64,000 nt of DNA, taken from Candidatus Binatia bacterium. Its GTDB lineage: Bacteria; Desulfobacterota; Binatia; UBA9968; JAJDTQ01. Numbering within the stretch: position 1 is the first letter of the stretch; each line of letters begins with the position of its first letter. The notes under the pieces were generated by a model. That model was not told the origin of the DNA and did not search any database. It saw nothing but the letters and a program-made list of their open reading frames with translations. A program made the position numbers and the translations under genes. This document shows, one piece after another, positions 53,098-62,250 of this stretch. The stretch spans positions 2,495,042 to 2,559,041 of the forward strand of contig OX638375.1 of the NCBI GenBank assembly GCA_951813575.1, read 5' to 3'.

Positions 53098-54261
53098 TCA
53101 CCCATCCAGCTTGAACAGCCGCTCCGCGTTGCCGTGGCGGATGAGCTCCTTGGTCCCTTCCGAGATGTTCTTGTTGACGGACAGGAGCTGGACGTCCCGG
53201 AACTTCATGCTGCCGCCGGGGTCGTCGTGGGGGTAGTCGGTGGCGAAGAGGAAGCGCTCGGGTCCCAGGAACTCGATGGCCTCGGGCAGCTCGGCTTCCT
53301 CGGTCTCGATGGTAAAGTAGAAGTTGTTGCGGAAGTAGTGGCTCGCCGGCTTCTTGTTCTTCTCCAGGAAGACCTCGGCGCCGTAGAACGCGCGGTGACG
53401 GCGCAGCTTGGCCTTGACCCCGCGAATGACGTCGGCATCGGCGTCCCCGTCGTAGTCCACCGGAGGGCCGTTGAAGGCCGCGTCGAGCCTCTCCACCAGC
53501 GGCTTGATGAAGCCCGTGCCGGCCTCGGTGAAGATGAACTGGAGGCCGGGAAAGTCGTCGAGCAGGCCGCTTGTCACCAGCGACACCAGGCTCACCTGTC
53601 CCTCCTGCGGCGCGAACAGGTAGAGGCCGTCCTTCTGGAAGTTGGGCAGGTTGCTGATGCGGTGGCCGTGCTGGATGTTGTGGAGGAAGATGGGCATTTC
53701 CATCTCCTCGGCCCGGGCGAAGAAGGGCCACAGCTCCTTGTGGCTGCCGAGGCTATCGCCGTAGGGGTGATCCTGCACCGGGTAGACCTTGTCCAGCACC
53801 ACCGCGCGGAACCCCTCCTTCTGCGCCCATTCCATCTCGCGGATGGCCGCGGGCACGTCCTGGAGCTGGACGATGGGCACGCCGATGAGGCAATCGTGCC
53901 GCTCCATCATGCGCAGGTTGGACAGGTTGTAGGAGCGGGCGATGGCCGACGCTAGCGCCGGCTCGATCATGTAGGTCCACCAGCCGGAGAACTGCGGCAG
54001 CACGAACTGACGGTCCACCCCAAGCACGGGCATCTCGTCGAGCCGCACCTGCAGGTCCACCAGCCCTTTCATGCTGGCGCCGGAACCCGGCGGTCCCAGC
54101 GGCGTCACGCCCGGCACCTCGGGCGGTCCGCCCGGAAAGTCGATGTCGGCGAGCAGTCCGTCGTCGCTGTACCGTGGGATCGGCGCCTTGTCCCGGAACT
54201 CCTCGGGCATGTCGTCAAAGGCGTCGTTGGGCATGATGTGGGTGTCGCAGTCGATGATCAC
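53098..54261 (-). CDS. Amidohydrolase-2 family metal-dependent hydrolase
   Basis: A 387-residue TIM-barrel amidohydrolase-2 protein. MIIDCDTHIMPND holds the first metal-binding His. IFLHNIQHGHR and ATDYPHDDPGG give later metal-site residues (His and Asp). It is more complete at the N-terminus than the paralogue at 2063 and belongs to the same broad group as 62968. AGGAGGAAT precedes the start. It stands alone on the reverse strand, converging with hyuB across the foldback element. The substrate is unknown. Confidence 0.88.
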   Translation of the reverse strand: MIIDCDTHIMPNDAFDDMPEEFRDKAPIPRYSDDGLLADIDFPGGPPEVPGVTPLGPPGSGASMKGLVDLQVRLDEMPVLGVDRQFVLPQFSGWWTYMIEPALASAIARSYNLSNLRMMERHDCLIGVPIVQLQDVPAAIREMEWAQKEGFRAVVLDKVYPVQDHPYGDSLGSHKELWPFFARAEEMEMPIFLHNIQHGHRISNLPNFQKDGLYLFAPQEGQVSLVSLVTSGLLDDFPGLQFIFTEAGTGFIKPLVERLDAAFNGPPVDYDGDADADVIRGVKAKLRRHRAFYGAEVFLEKNKKPASHYFRNNFYFTIETEEAELPEAIEFLGPERFLFATDYPHDDPGGSMKFRDVQLLSVNKNISEGTKELIRHGNAERLFKLDG

Positions 54262-54427
54262 GGCGGATTCCTCCTGTTCAAACAGTAGCTATTAGCGCCG
54301 TTGCCCGGTGTTGGCAAGCTTGCCGAGCCGGCCACGGCCGAGCAACCGGGCGAACGGTGGGGCCGCAATGGTGCCGGCACCTCCATGTCATTGTTCCGAC
54401 CATGGACCAATGGCATTATTGGTTGTC

Positions 54428-54691
54428 ATGGCTCGGCACAATATGCACCTTCCTCTCCCAACGGACATCTACACACGCCTCAACGCCGAATCGGAGCGCT
54501 CCGGGCAGCCCACGACGGTGCTGGTCAGGGAGGCCATCGAAGCGTGGCTGGCCGAACGGGAAAAAGATGCTCTGCACGACGCCATCGCTGACTACGCACG
54601 GCAGGCTGGGGGTACATCGGCTGATCTGGATCCGGAACTGGAAGGCGCCGCAGTGGAACATTTTCTGGATGGGAAGCGGGAAGACAAGTGA
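54428..54691 (+). CDS. Ribbon-helix-helix-like small protein (CopG-type antitoxin-like)
   Basis: An 87-residue protein whose first half (HLPLPTDIYTRLNAESERSGQPTTVLVREAIEAWLAER) has the strand-helix-helix pattern of CopG/MetJ-type DNA-binding antitoxins. The acidic C-terminus could bind a toxin. No toxin gene adjoins it; the SRAP gene follows after 21 bp. The start is uncertain: ATG 54428 gives the natural domain boundary, with ATG 54443 as the alternative and a poor ribosome-binding site in both cases. Confidence 0.7.
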   Translation: MARHNMHLPLPTDIYTRLNAESERSGQPTTVLVREAIEAWLAEREKDALHDAIADYARQAGGTSADLDPELEGAAVEHFLDGKREDK

Positions 54692-54712
54692 AACGCAACG
54701 ACGCGTGAAGTC

Positions 54713-55411
54713 ATGTGCGGTCGGTACACACAGACAGCAACGCTCCAGGACCTCGTGGACCGTTTCGGCATCGATGAGCCGGACTTCGACCTGGCGACCC
54801 GGTATAACCTTGCTCCCAGCCAGGACGCGCCTGTGGTGGGTGTCAATCCGACAACGCCGGACACACGGTCCCTGCGGCTGATGCACTGGGGGCTTGTGCC
54901 TTACCACGCCAAGGACGCGGCCAGGCCAATGATCAACGCCCGAGCGGAAACCCTGGCCCAACGGCCAGCGTTCCGGGGCCTGCTACCGAGGCGCCGCTGT
55001 CTCGTGCCCGCCGACGGCTTCTACGAGTGGCGCAGGGAAGGCCGCGTCCGAACGCCCATGCGTTTCACGCTCCGAAGCCAGGAGCCGTTCGCCTTCGCCG
55101 GCCTTTGGGACCGATGGCTCCGGCCCGACGGCACGCCCCTCTACTCGTTCACCATCGTCACCACGAGCCCCAACAGCCTCCTTGAGCCGGTGCACAACAG
55201 GATGCCCGTCATCCTGCGCCCGGAGGATGAGGCCAAGTGGCTCGATCCCGCCACCACCGATCCCGCGGCCCTGTCGCCGCTCTTCAAACCCTATCCCGCC
55301 GAGCTGATGGACGGGTACTGCGTGTCGCGGGCCGTCAACTCTCCGGTGAACGATTCTCCCGAGTGCATTGCACCGGAGGAAGCGCCACTTGCGTTGCGAC
55401 GCAACCCTTGA
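54713..55411 (+). CDS. SRAP-domain protein (YedK/HMCES family)
   Basis: A 232-residue SOS response-associated peptidase-type protein, which crosslinks to abasic sites in single-stranded DNA through its Cys2. MCGRYTQ at the start gives C2; MINARAETL, PADGFYEW with the conserved Glu, and PVHNRMPVIL with the active-site His are all present. It probably protects DNA from abasic-site damage. It lies 21 bp after the ribbon-helix-helix gene, so the two may be co-transcribed. Confidence 0.93.
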   Translation: MCGRYTQTATLQDLVDRFGIDEPDFDLATRYNLAPSQDAPVVGVNPTTPDTRSLRLMHWGLVPYHAKDAARPMINARAETLAQRPAFRGLLPRRRCLVPADGFYEWRREGRVRTPMRFTLRSQEPFAFAGLWDRWLRPDGTPLYSFTIVTTSPNSLLEPVHNRMPVILRPEDEAKWLDPATTDPAALSPLFKPYPAELMDGYCVSRAVNSPVNDSPECIAPEEAPLALRRNP

Positions 55412-55583
55412 GCCCCGTCTGCGCCAGCAATGAGGAGCCGGGCACCGATTGTTAGAGAGCATCCGGTGAGGGGTTGGCTGAGGCCTTGCGCTCAAGCCGT
55501 TTGGCGTATAGTCGTGGCGCTATGAAGTTGCTGTACTGTATTGTGTCTGAAAGACCGCACCGGACGTGAAGGGAAAGCGGAGT

Positions 55584-56930
55584 ATGAGCGAGATCAACAG
55601 GTTTTTCATGCGCGATGTACGCTGTTTCGACGGGGAGCACTCGTTTGAAATACGCCCATTGACGTTTCTGGTCGGTGAGAACAGCACGGGCAAATCGACC
55701 GTTCTTGGTTGCCTTCATGGGCTCGGGGGGTTCCTTGGGTTTCATCGCACTGAAATTGATTTTAATTTGGAACCCTATCAGATGGGAGCTTTTGCGGACA
55801 TTGTCAGGCGGTCCCGGCCCAAAAAGGACGAATTTCAATTGGGTATTGAGACCGCGTACGGCGACGGCGAGACAGTTCAATTTTATGTTACTCTAACGGA
55901 GAGGGAGAGGGGGTCCGAGCCTTTTGTCAGTAATGTGCGTTGGGCCTTTAAGGACGGACAAATTGTAGTATCAGTGCGTGACGATGATTCAGACCAGACG
56001 GAGCTCGGTATTAGCGTTACCGAAACCTTACACGCTCACTTTGAAATCGAATTGAGCAAAGTAGGGGTTGGGGAGTTCGCTGTACTCGTACTTCCTTACA
56101 TTGGCCGATACATCGAGAGTCGTGGTTTGGCAGTCGATGAAAAAACGGAATCTCTTACTGCGGCGAGAAGTCTACAAGATTTCATAAACCGAAAGGTGTC
56201 TAAGGGCGGTCGGGACAGCAGCTTTGTTATGGGGCCGTTGTTCGGCCTACGTTCAACATCCATCCACAGCATAGCGCCTGTTCGTTCGAGGCCGCAACGG
56301 ACCTACAATCCGCTCAAAGAAACGGTAACGCCGGATGGGAGTGAGATACCAGTCGCTCTACTAAACTTGAGTGTCTCAAGGAACGCCGAATGGAACGAAC
56401 TGCGGCAGCAACTCACGGCTTTCGGTCAAGCCTCGGGCCTGTTTTCTGACCTTGCGATTCGGAGACTTGGAGGTTCCAAGGGAGACCCGTTCCAGTTGCA
56501 AATTAAAGTTAGCGGCCCAAGGGCGAACTTGATGGATGTTGGGTATGGCGTTAGCCAAGTGCTCCCTATCCTGGTCCGAATCCTTACAGGAGGGGGCGCT
56601 ACTTTTTTGCTGCAACAGCCAGAAGTCCACTTGCATCCCAAAGGACAGGCGGAACTCGCGTCCATGTTAGTGGATGCTCATCGGACTCGGAGCACATCAT
56701 TTGTAGTTGAAACCCACAGTGATCACATGATTGACCGTGTACGGATTGAGATCAAACGAGGTAGGATTAGACCCGAGAGTGTTTCGTTGATCTATCTTGA
56801 GCCGGTTGGCAACCATGTAAAGACTCACAATCTTGGTTTTGATGCGCGCGCCAATATGGTCGGCGTTCCCCAACATTACCGTGATTTCTTCCTGAACGAA
56901 GCGGACCGCTTGCTGGGATTGGCGGATTGA
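55584..56930 (+). CDS. AAA/ABC-type ATPase of the OLD/RecF-like group, candidate defence protein
   Basis: A 448-residue ATPase. FEIRPLTFLVGENSTGKST gives Walker A at 31-39. The C-terminal part has a signature-like DVGYGVSQVLPILV, then Walker B-type FLLQQPEVHLHP and VVETHSDHMIDRVR, the order seen in AAA_15/AAA_21 proteins linked to OLD nucleases and phage defence. No Toprim domain follows, so the nuclease may be the PIN protein 3 bp downstream. ATG 55584 is chosen with GCGGAG upstream; GTG 55566 is possible. The gene is visibly richer in A+T than its neighbours, suggesting recent transfer. Confidence 0.85.
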   Translation: MSEINRFFMRDVRCFDGEHSFEIRPLTFLVGENSTGKSTVLGCLHGLGGFLGFHRTEIDFNLEPYQMGAFADIVRRSRPKKDEFQLGIETAYGDGETVQFYVTLTERERGSEPFVSNVRWAFKDGQIVVSVRDDDSDQTELGISVTETLHAHFEIELSKVGVGEFAVLVLPYIGRYIESRGLAVDEKTESLTAARSLQDFINRKVSKGGRDSSFVMGPLFGLRSTSIHSIAPVRSRPQRTYNPLKETVTPDGSEIPVALLNLSVSRNAEWNELRQQLTAFGQASGLFSDLAIRRLGGSKGDPFQLQIKVSGPRANLMDVGYGVSQVLPILVRILTGGGATFLLQQPEVHLHPKGQAELASMLVDAHRTRSTSFVVETHSDHMIDRVRIEIKRGRIRPESVSLIYLEPVGNHVKTHNLGFDARANMVGVPQHYRDFFLNEADRLLGLAD

Positions 56931-56933
56931 GAC

Positions 56934-57347
56934 ATGTGCGTGATTCTGGATGCAAATAGCTACAGCGACTTTCTTGACGCGGACAACACCGGCATGCGGC
57001 CCCTCAGGGACTGGCTCAGGACACAGGGAAAACTCGTCTACGCGCCAACCCGAAGGATGAAGGCCGAGCTTGATTCCCATGGACAGATGAGAAAGCGGTT
57101 GGTCGAGTACTCTCAGGCGGGTAGGGTGAAGGAATTGGCGGGGGAAGAAGTCGTCGCCAAGGAGGCCGAACTGACGGATTTATCGTCCGATGACGCGCAC
57201 ATAGTCGCGCTTGCGCTCGTCGCCAGGGTCGACGTGCTGGTCTCCCACGACAAGAACCTGCACGACGACTTCAAAAGACTCGTCAAGGGTAAGGTGTACC
57301 AGAACGAGAAACACAAGCATCTTCTGCGGCGCGACACCTGTCCCTGA
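56934..57347 (+). CDS. PIN-domain-like nuclease paired with the ATPase
   Basis: A 137-residue protein with PIN-fold features: VILDANSYSDFL near the N-terminus (first acidic residue), a central Glu-containing helix (RRMKAELDSH), then LSSDDAHIVALALVARVDVLVSHDKNLHDDF, which carries the paired Asp and final Asp of the active site. PIN domains are metal-dependent RNases or DNases. It begins 3 bp after the ATPase stop. The pairing suggests an ATPase-regulated nuclease system. Confidence 0.8.
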   Translation: MCVILDANSYSDFLDADNTGMRPLRDWLRTQGKLVYAPTRRMKAELDSHGQMRKRLVEYSQAGRVKELAGEEVVAKEAELTDLSSDDAHIVALALVARVDVLVSHDKNLHDDFKRLVKGKVYQNEKHKHLLRRDTCP

Positions 57348-57366
57348 GCCTGACGATGGCTCCCAT

Positions 57367-57384
57367 CCCCCCCCCCCCCCCCCC
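57367..57384. repeat. Homopolymer run of 18 C
   Basis: Eighteen consecutive C lie between the PIN gene and ridA, followed by a fragment (CCTGGTCAAGCCCGGGACG) resembling the second REP-like family at 31149. Length in such runs is unreliable in sequence data and may vary in cells. Confidence 0.8.
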
Positions 57385-57419
57385 GGATCCTGGTCAAGCC
57401 CGGGACGCCAGGGGTACTG

Positions 57420-57764
57420 CTACTTCGCCGCGCAGACCATGATCTCCACCTGGGTGCCCGGGGTGAGCGCCACGCCGATGGCGGCCCGGGCCGGGAGATT
57501 GTCCTTGTCGATCCAGGCCATCCAGGCCTCGTTCATCTCGTCCTTGGCGTCGATGTCGGCGAGATAGACGGTGGACGTGAGGATGCGGGACTTGTTGGTG
57601 CCGGCGAGGGCCAGGATCTCGTCGATCTTGGCCAGCACCTGCTCGGTCTGGCCTTTCGTGGACAGGGACTTGTCGTCGGCCACGAGGCCGGACAGGTATA
57701 CCCGATCGCCGTGCACCACGGCGCGGCTGTTCCAAACTTGCGGTTTGATGTGTTCGATGCTCAT
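57420..57764 (-). CDS. RidA-family protein
   Basis: A 114-residue RidA/YjgF/Rid7-type protein. This family hydrolyses reactive enamine/imine intermediates from PLP enzymes. LPARAAIGVAL contains the key Arg, and VEIMVCAAK carries the downstream Glu. The N-terminal MSIEHIKPQVWNSRAVVHGDRVYLSGLVADD suggests a Rid subgroup rather than strict RidA. It precedes the MFS gene on the same strand. Confidence 0.9.
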   Translation of the reverse strand: MSIEHIKPQVWNSRAVVHGDRVYLSGLVADDKSLSTKGQTEQVLAKIDEILALAGTNKSRILTSTVYLADIDAKDEMNEAWMAWIDKDNLPARAAIGVALTPGTQVEIMVCAAK

Positions 57765-57840
57765 TGGAAGACCTCCGTTTGAATGAACTTCCGGGTGATT
57801 TCCCGGACCGCGAAACGCTATCAGATTTTGCCGGGGACGC

Positions 57841-59286
57841 CTACGAGTCCGAGGGTTCCCCGGGTGCGGCGCCTTGCCCCTTACTTTCTTGCCGCTTCCC
57901 GCCGCTGCGGAACAACGACGACGCCGCGGCCAGGCCGCACAGCACCGCGGCGGTCAGGAACACGAGCTGGAAGGCGGTCACGAAGGCGGCCACCTCTCCC
58001 AGGTCCGCGTGGGCGACGCGCCAGCGTTCGAACATCAGGCTGGCGCCGGTGACGCCGAAGACGATGCCGCCGGTGCGCATCATCTGGTTGACGCTGCCGG
58101 CGACGCCCTGGTGTTCGCGGGGAATGGCGCCCATGACGAAGCTCATGTTGGGCACCTGGAAGGTGCCCAGGCCCAAGCCCACCAGGGCCAGGGAAAGGGC
58201 GGCCGTGGGGTAATCCGAGGTTGCGTCGAGGCCGCTGGCCAGCCACAGGCCCACGGCCTGGACGGCCAGCCCCGCGGAGCTCAGCCCGGCGGTGCCGATG
58301 CGGTCGGACAACCGGCCGGCGAAGGCGGCGGCAAAGATGGTCATCACCGCGGGCGCGAAGATGAGGAGGCCGACCACAACTCCCCGGTAGCCCAGGATGT
58401 CCACGGCATAGTAAGGGACCAGCAGGCCGATGGGGAACCGGGTGGCGTTGGCCGCCAGGGTGAGGAGGTTGGCGAGGGTGAAGGCCGGCCAGCGGAACAG
58501 GTCGAGGTTGATGACGGGCGCGGCCACCCGCTTCTCGGTGACGAGGAAGACCACCAGGCTGACCGCCCCGGTCAGCGCGAGCACCATCACCTCCGGATCG
58601 GTCCAGCCGAGGTCGCGGCTCCGGGTCATGGCCAGCAGCAACGCGCCGGCCGCCAGGGTCAGGGTTGCGGCGCCCAGGAGATCGAACCGTTCGCCGGCGG
58701 CCGGCCGTTGCCCGGATCGGGCGCGGCCGGAGGTGAACCAGGCGATGAGCAGGGCGGGAAGCGCCCGGTACAGGTAGACGCCGCGCCAGCCGAAGACGTC
58801 CACCAGCACGCCGCCCAGCAGCGGGCCCATGGCGTACCCCGTGGCCAGGTTCATCTGGTAGAATCCCAGCGCCCGTCCACGCTCGTCGCCACTGACAGCA
58901 AGCGTCACCAGCGCCGGGGCCGAGCCGAACACCAGCGCGACGCCCACCCCCTGGAGCATCCGTCCGATGAGCAGCCAGGCGAAGGTCTGGGCCAAGCCGC
59001 AGACGACGAATGCCCCAGCGCTGACCAGGAGACCGATGGTAAGGGTGTGCCAGTGGCCGAAGAGGTCCGCCAGCCGGCCGCAGCCCAGCAGCAGGCTGGC
59101 GTGGGTCAACACGTAGCTCACCACCACCCACTGGATGGACAGCAGGTTGATGCCGAACGCCTCGGTAATGGCCGGGAACGCGATGTTCACCGACGTGTCG
59201 AGGGACGCCAGCAAGCCGCTCAGCCCGGCGATGAGCAGTGCCGGGTGCGACCAGATGCGGGTTGTGGGTGGAGTCGTGTCAGGCAA
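57841..59286 (-). CDS. MFS transporter, DHA2-like
   Basis: A 481-residue major facilitator with about 13-14 hydrophobic segments. LDTSVNIAFPAI in the first helix and LADLFGHWHTLTIGLLV (motif A-like) match the DHA2 drug:H+ antiporter group; GRMLQGVGVALVFGSAPALVTLAV is motif C/B-like. It probably exports a toxic or metabolic compound. It starts 14 bp after the stop of the alpha/beta hydrolase gene on the same strand and may be co-transcribed with it. Confidence 0.9.
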   Translation of the reverse strand: MPDTTPPTTRIWSHPALLIAGLSGLLASLDTSVNIAFPAITEAFGINLLSIQWVVVSYVLTHASLLLGCGRLADLFGHWHTLTIGLLVSAGAFVVCGLAQTFAWLLIGRMLQGVGVALVFGSAPALVTLAVSGDERGRALGFYQMNLATGYAMGPLLGGVLVDVFGWRGVYLYRALPALLIAWFTSGRARSGQRPAAGERFDLLGAATLTLAAGALLLAMTRSRDLGWTDPEVMVLALTGAVSLVVFLVTEKRVAAPVINLDLFRWPAFTLANLLTLAANATRFPIGLLVPYYAVDILGYRGVVVGLLIFAPAVMTIFAAAFAGRLSDRIGTAGLSSAGLAVQAVGLWLASGLDATSDYPTAALSLALVGLGLGTFQVPNMSFVMGAIPREHQGVAGSVNQMMRTGGIVFGVTGASLMFERWRVAHADLGEVAAFVTAFQLVFLTAAVLCGLAAASSLFRSGGKRQESKGQGAAPGEPSDS

Positions 59287-59300
59287 GGCGCCCCGCTAAC

Positions 59301-60113
59301 TCAGCTTCCCGCCAGCCATTGGTCCAGCCGCTCGTTGTAGGCCTCCGGCCGGGTGCCGCGCATCATGTGGCCGACGCCTTCCCAGAACTCGAACTGGACC
59401 TGCGGTGAGGCGATGGTGCGGAGATGGCCGAGCTCCTGGGCGAGGATGGCGCCCGGCTGCGGCGACACCGTGGCGTCGCCTACCAGGATCAGCGTCGGCA
59501 CCTGGATGCGCCGCAGGCGCTCCTCCGACGCCAGCGCCCAGTCGCGGTTGTCGCTGAGGAGCCGGGTCAGGGCGTGGGGCGAGAAGTGGCGGTTGCGGTA
59601 GACCTCCCAGTCCTGCTGCTCCGGCGAGAGCCCCTGCTCCCTGGCCTCGGCCCGGATCTCCTCCTCGGGCCGCGCAAGCCGCGCCAGGGCGCCGGGCAGG
59701 GCGGTGACGAAGGCGTGCTGCATGCGCCAGTAGACCGGGTCCTCCAGGAAGGCCCGGGAGATGTCCTCGGGATGGTCCGCGGCCAGCATGGTGCCGATGT
59801 TGCCGCCCCAGGAGTGGCCGGCGTAGGCCGGGCGCTCGAGCTTGAGGTTGGCGATGAGCTGGTGCACGTCTTCCGCGAAGTCCTGCAGCCGGTAGCCGGT
59901 CACGGGCTTGTCCGACTCGCCGTGGCCCCGCAGGTCCGGCGCCACCACGTGGTAGCGGCCGGCGAAGTGCTCGGCCACTCCCGCCCAGCCCAGGCTGTAG
60001 TTGGTCCAGCCGTGGACCAGCAGCAGGTCCGCGTCCGCTGGGTCGCCCCACTCCCGGTAGTGCATCCTGATGCCCTGAACTTCGGTGAAACCGCTTCTGG
60101 GGTCTTCGGCCAT
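59301..60113 (-). CDS. Alpha/beta hydrolase
   Basis: A 270-residue alpha/beta-hydrolase-fold enzyme. LLVHGWTNYSLGW is the oxyanion segment, GHSWGGNIG the nucleophile elbow, VGDATVSP near the acid position and GVGHMMRGTRPEAY the catalytic His. It is unlike the paralogue at 42130 in its loops. The upstream gap is filled with repeats. No specific substrate can be inferred. Confidence 0.9.
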   Translation of the reverse strand: MAEDPRSGFTEVQGIRMHYREWGDPADADLLLVHGWTNYSLGWAGVAEHFAGRYHVVAPDLRGHGESDKPVTGYRLQDFAEDVHQLIANLKLERPAYAGHSWGGNIGTMLAADHPEDISRAFLEDPVYWRMQHAFVTALPGALARLARPEEEIRAEAREQGLSPEQQDWEVYRNRHFSPHALTRLLSDNRDWALASEERLRRIQVPTLILVGDATVSPQPGAILAQELGHLRTIASPQVQFEFWEGVGHMMRGTRPEAYNERLDQWLAGS

Positions 60114-60198
60114 GATCGTCCCTCCATGTGCAACGGACCAAGATAGTGATACACGTTTTGGGAAGTCTTGAGCAATTGGGACGCCGCGACACCCCGGC

Positions 60199-60478
60199 CA
60201 TCCGAGATGCTGCCCTGGACTTCCGGGACGCGGCCCTGGACTTCCGGGACGCGGCCCTGGACTTCCGGGATGCTGTCCGGGACTTCCGAGATGCTGCCCG
60301 GGATTTCCGAGACGTCACCCCGGACCCCCAAGACGTCACCCCGGACTTGATCCGGGGTCCAGAGGAGGGGGGCCCCTGGACCCCGGGTCAAGCCCGGGGT
60401 GACGTAGAGGCGCCCGGGGTGACGTAGAGGCGCCCGGGGTGACGTAGAGGCGCCACGGGGTGACGTAGAGGTGCCACC
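60199..60478. repeat. Two tandem arrays flanking a REP-like inverted repeat
   Basis: This 425-bp gap holds no gene. 60199-60333 has about seven 21-bp units (core CTTCCGGGACGCGGCCCTGG) that grade unit by unit into CCGAGACGTCACCCCGGAC. The latter is the outer arm of the inverted repeat at 60334-60404 (same family as 31149). On the other side, 60399-60478 is four copies of GTGACGTAGAGGCGCCCGGG, which begins with the other arm's outer bases. Confidence 0.85.
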
Positions 60479-60538
60479 GGGCAAGGCGGAGGCACCCGGA
60501 ATGACGCAGAAGGCGGTTCCCAACCGCGAGGAGAACGC

Positions 60539-62032
60539 ATGAGCCCGACCGCAGACTCGTTCACGCTGCCGGAAACCACCATCGCGGACATTCACGCCGC
60601 CTACGACGCCGGTAGCCTCACGGCGCGCCAACTGGTGCAAGGGTACATCGACCGCATCGAGGCCTATGACCGGGGCGGCCCCCGGATCAACTCCGTCATC
60701 ACGGTGAACCCGGCGGCGTTGGAGGAGGCGGACCGCCTGGACGTGGCGTTCAAGAGCTCCGGGAAGACGGGGCCGCTCCACGGCATCCCGGTGGTCATCA
60801 AGGACCAGGCCGACGTCAAGGGGACCCCCACCACTCTGGGCTCCCTGCTGTTCAAGGATTACTACCCGGACCGGGATTGCCGGGTTGTGGAGAAGCTCAA
60901 GGAGGCGGGCGCCATCGTGCTGGCCAAGACCACCCTGGGCGAGTTGGGCGCGGGAGATTCCCACGGCTCGCTGTTCGGGTCCACCCGCAACCCCTATGAC
61001 GTGGAGCGCACCGTCGGCGGCTCGTCGGGCGGCTCCGGAGCCGCGGTTTCCGCCAATTTCGGCACCGTCGGGATCGGGCAGGAAGGGCTGGCGTCCATCC
61101 GCCGGCCGTCCACCTGGAACTGCATCGCGGGCATGCGCCCCACCGCCGGTCTGGTGAGCCGCAGCGGCGTCTACTCCGGCTGGCCCCAGGAGGCCGGGTC
61201 GCTGGGTCCCATGGCGCGTACGGTCCGGGACATGGCGACGCTGCTGGACGTCATGGCGGGCTATGACGGCGACGACCCGCTCACCTCCAGGGGGGTGGGA
61301 CACGTGCCCCCCAGCTACACGGATTTTCTCGACACGGACGGCCTGCGCGGCGCGCGGATCGGCATCCTGCGGACACCCATGGGGTATAACACCGACCCCG
61401 AGGCGGACGACTTCAAGAGCATCACCGGGATTCTGGACAACGCGGTGGAGGAGCTTCGGGCCGCCGGCGCCGAGGTGGTGGATCCGGTGGAGCTGGCGCG
61501 GCTCAACGAGCTCCTGGCCAAGCGTTGCGCCAACCCCACCGCCGGGGAGACGGCCTTCGGCATCTACATGGCCCGCAGCGCCAACCCGCCGTACCGGACC
61601 CGCGAGGACGCCATGCAGTCGCCCGAGTTCCCGAAGCTCAAGGAGCAGGTGCAGGCGCGCCTGCGCATCACCGCCGACCCCGCGGACCACTACCAGTACC
61701 TCCTGGCCCGGGACCACCTCATGATCCACCTGCTCAAGACCATGGCCGAGCACCGCCTCGACGCCATCGTCCACAAGGCGGTGGAGCACCAGCCGACGCT
61801 CATCGCCGACGGCGTGAAGCCGCCCTTCGTGAACCACAAGGGCGCGCCGCACCTGAACACGTTCCTGGTATACGTGCCCACGGTCACGGTGCCCGCGGGA
61901 TTCACCGCCGACGGCCTGCCGGCCGGCATCAGCTTCCTGGGACGGCCCTACGAAGACGGCCGCATGATCGGGCTTGCCTACGCCTACGAGCAGGCCACCC
62001 GTCACCGCCGGGCGCCGGAGACCACGCCGTAA
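60539..62032 (+). CDS. Amidase signature-family amidase
   Basis: A 497-residue amidase-signature enzyme. The Ser-cisSer-Lys triad is visible: Lys in VVIKDQADV, cis-Ser in VGGSSGGSGAAVS, and nucleophile Ser in GQEGLASIRRPS; the usual DTGGSIR version is altered around the nucleophile but keeps Ser-Ile-Arg. C-terminal PAGFTADGLPAGISFLGRPYEDG is typical. It hydrolyses an unknown amide. Some members accompany nitrile, indole or peptide amide catabolism. A GAGGAG site precedes the ATG. Confidence 0.92.
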   Translation: MSPTADSFTLPETTIADIHAAYDAGSLTARQLVQGYIDRIEAYDRGGPRINSVITVNPAALEEADRLDVAFKSSGKTGPLHGIPVVIKDQADVKGTPTTLGSLLFKDYYPDRDCRVVEKLKEAGAIVLAKTTLGELGAGDSHGSLFGSTRNPYDVERTVGGSSGGSGAAVSANFGTVGIGQEGLASIRRPSTWNCIAGMRPTAGLVSRSGVYSGWPQEAGSLGPMARTVRDMATLLDVMAGYDGDDPLTSRGVGHVPPSYTDFLDTDGLRGARIGILRTPMGYNTDPEADDFKSITGILDNAVEELRAAGAEVVDPVELARLNELLAKRCANPTAGETAFGIYMARSANPPYRTREDAMQSPEFPKLKEQVQARLRITADPADHYQYLLARDHLMIHLLKTMAEHRLDAIVHKAVEHQPTLIADGVKPPFVNHKGAPHLNTFLVYVPTVTVPAGFTADGLPAGISFLGRPYEDGRMIGLAYAYEQATRHRRAPETTP

Positions 62033-62098
62033 GAGATTTCCGACCCCTTCGTCATTCAAAAACTGCGATCGGAACGAAATGGCAGGGACGCCCCGAAT

Positions 62099-62203
62099 CG
62101 TCATTCCCGCGAAAGCGGGAATCCAGGGGTGGCGAGGAGGGGTTCTACGGTGGTGCCTCCTCCGCCCAACCCCACCTGGATTCCCGCTTTCGCGGGAATG
62201 ACG
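62099..62203. repeat. REP-like inverted pair
   Basis: Mirror-image copies at 62099-62127 and 62175-62203 carry the ATTCCCGC-GAAA-GCGGGAAT hairpins found at 65 and 4357. Here there is no extended tandem array, so this may be an element in its basic form. Confidence 0.85.
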
Positions 62204-62250
62204 AGTAATTAGGAATGATGAGTAATGAAACGTCGATGGAAGGAGCCAGC

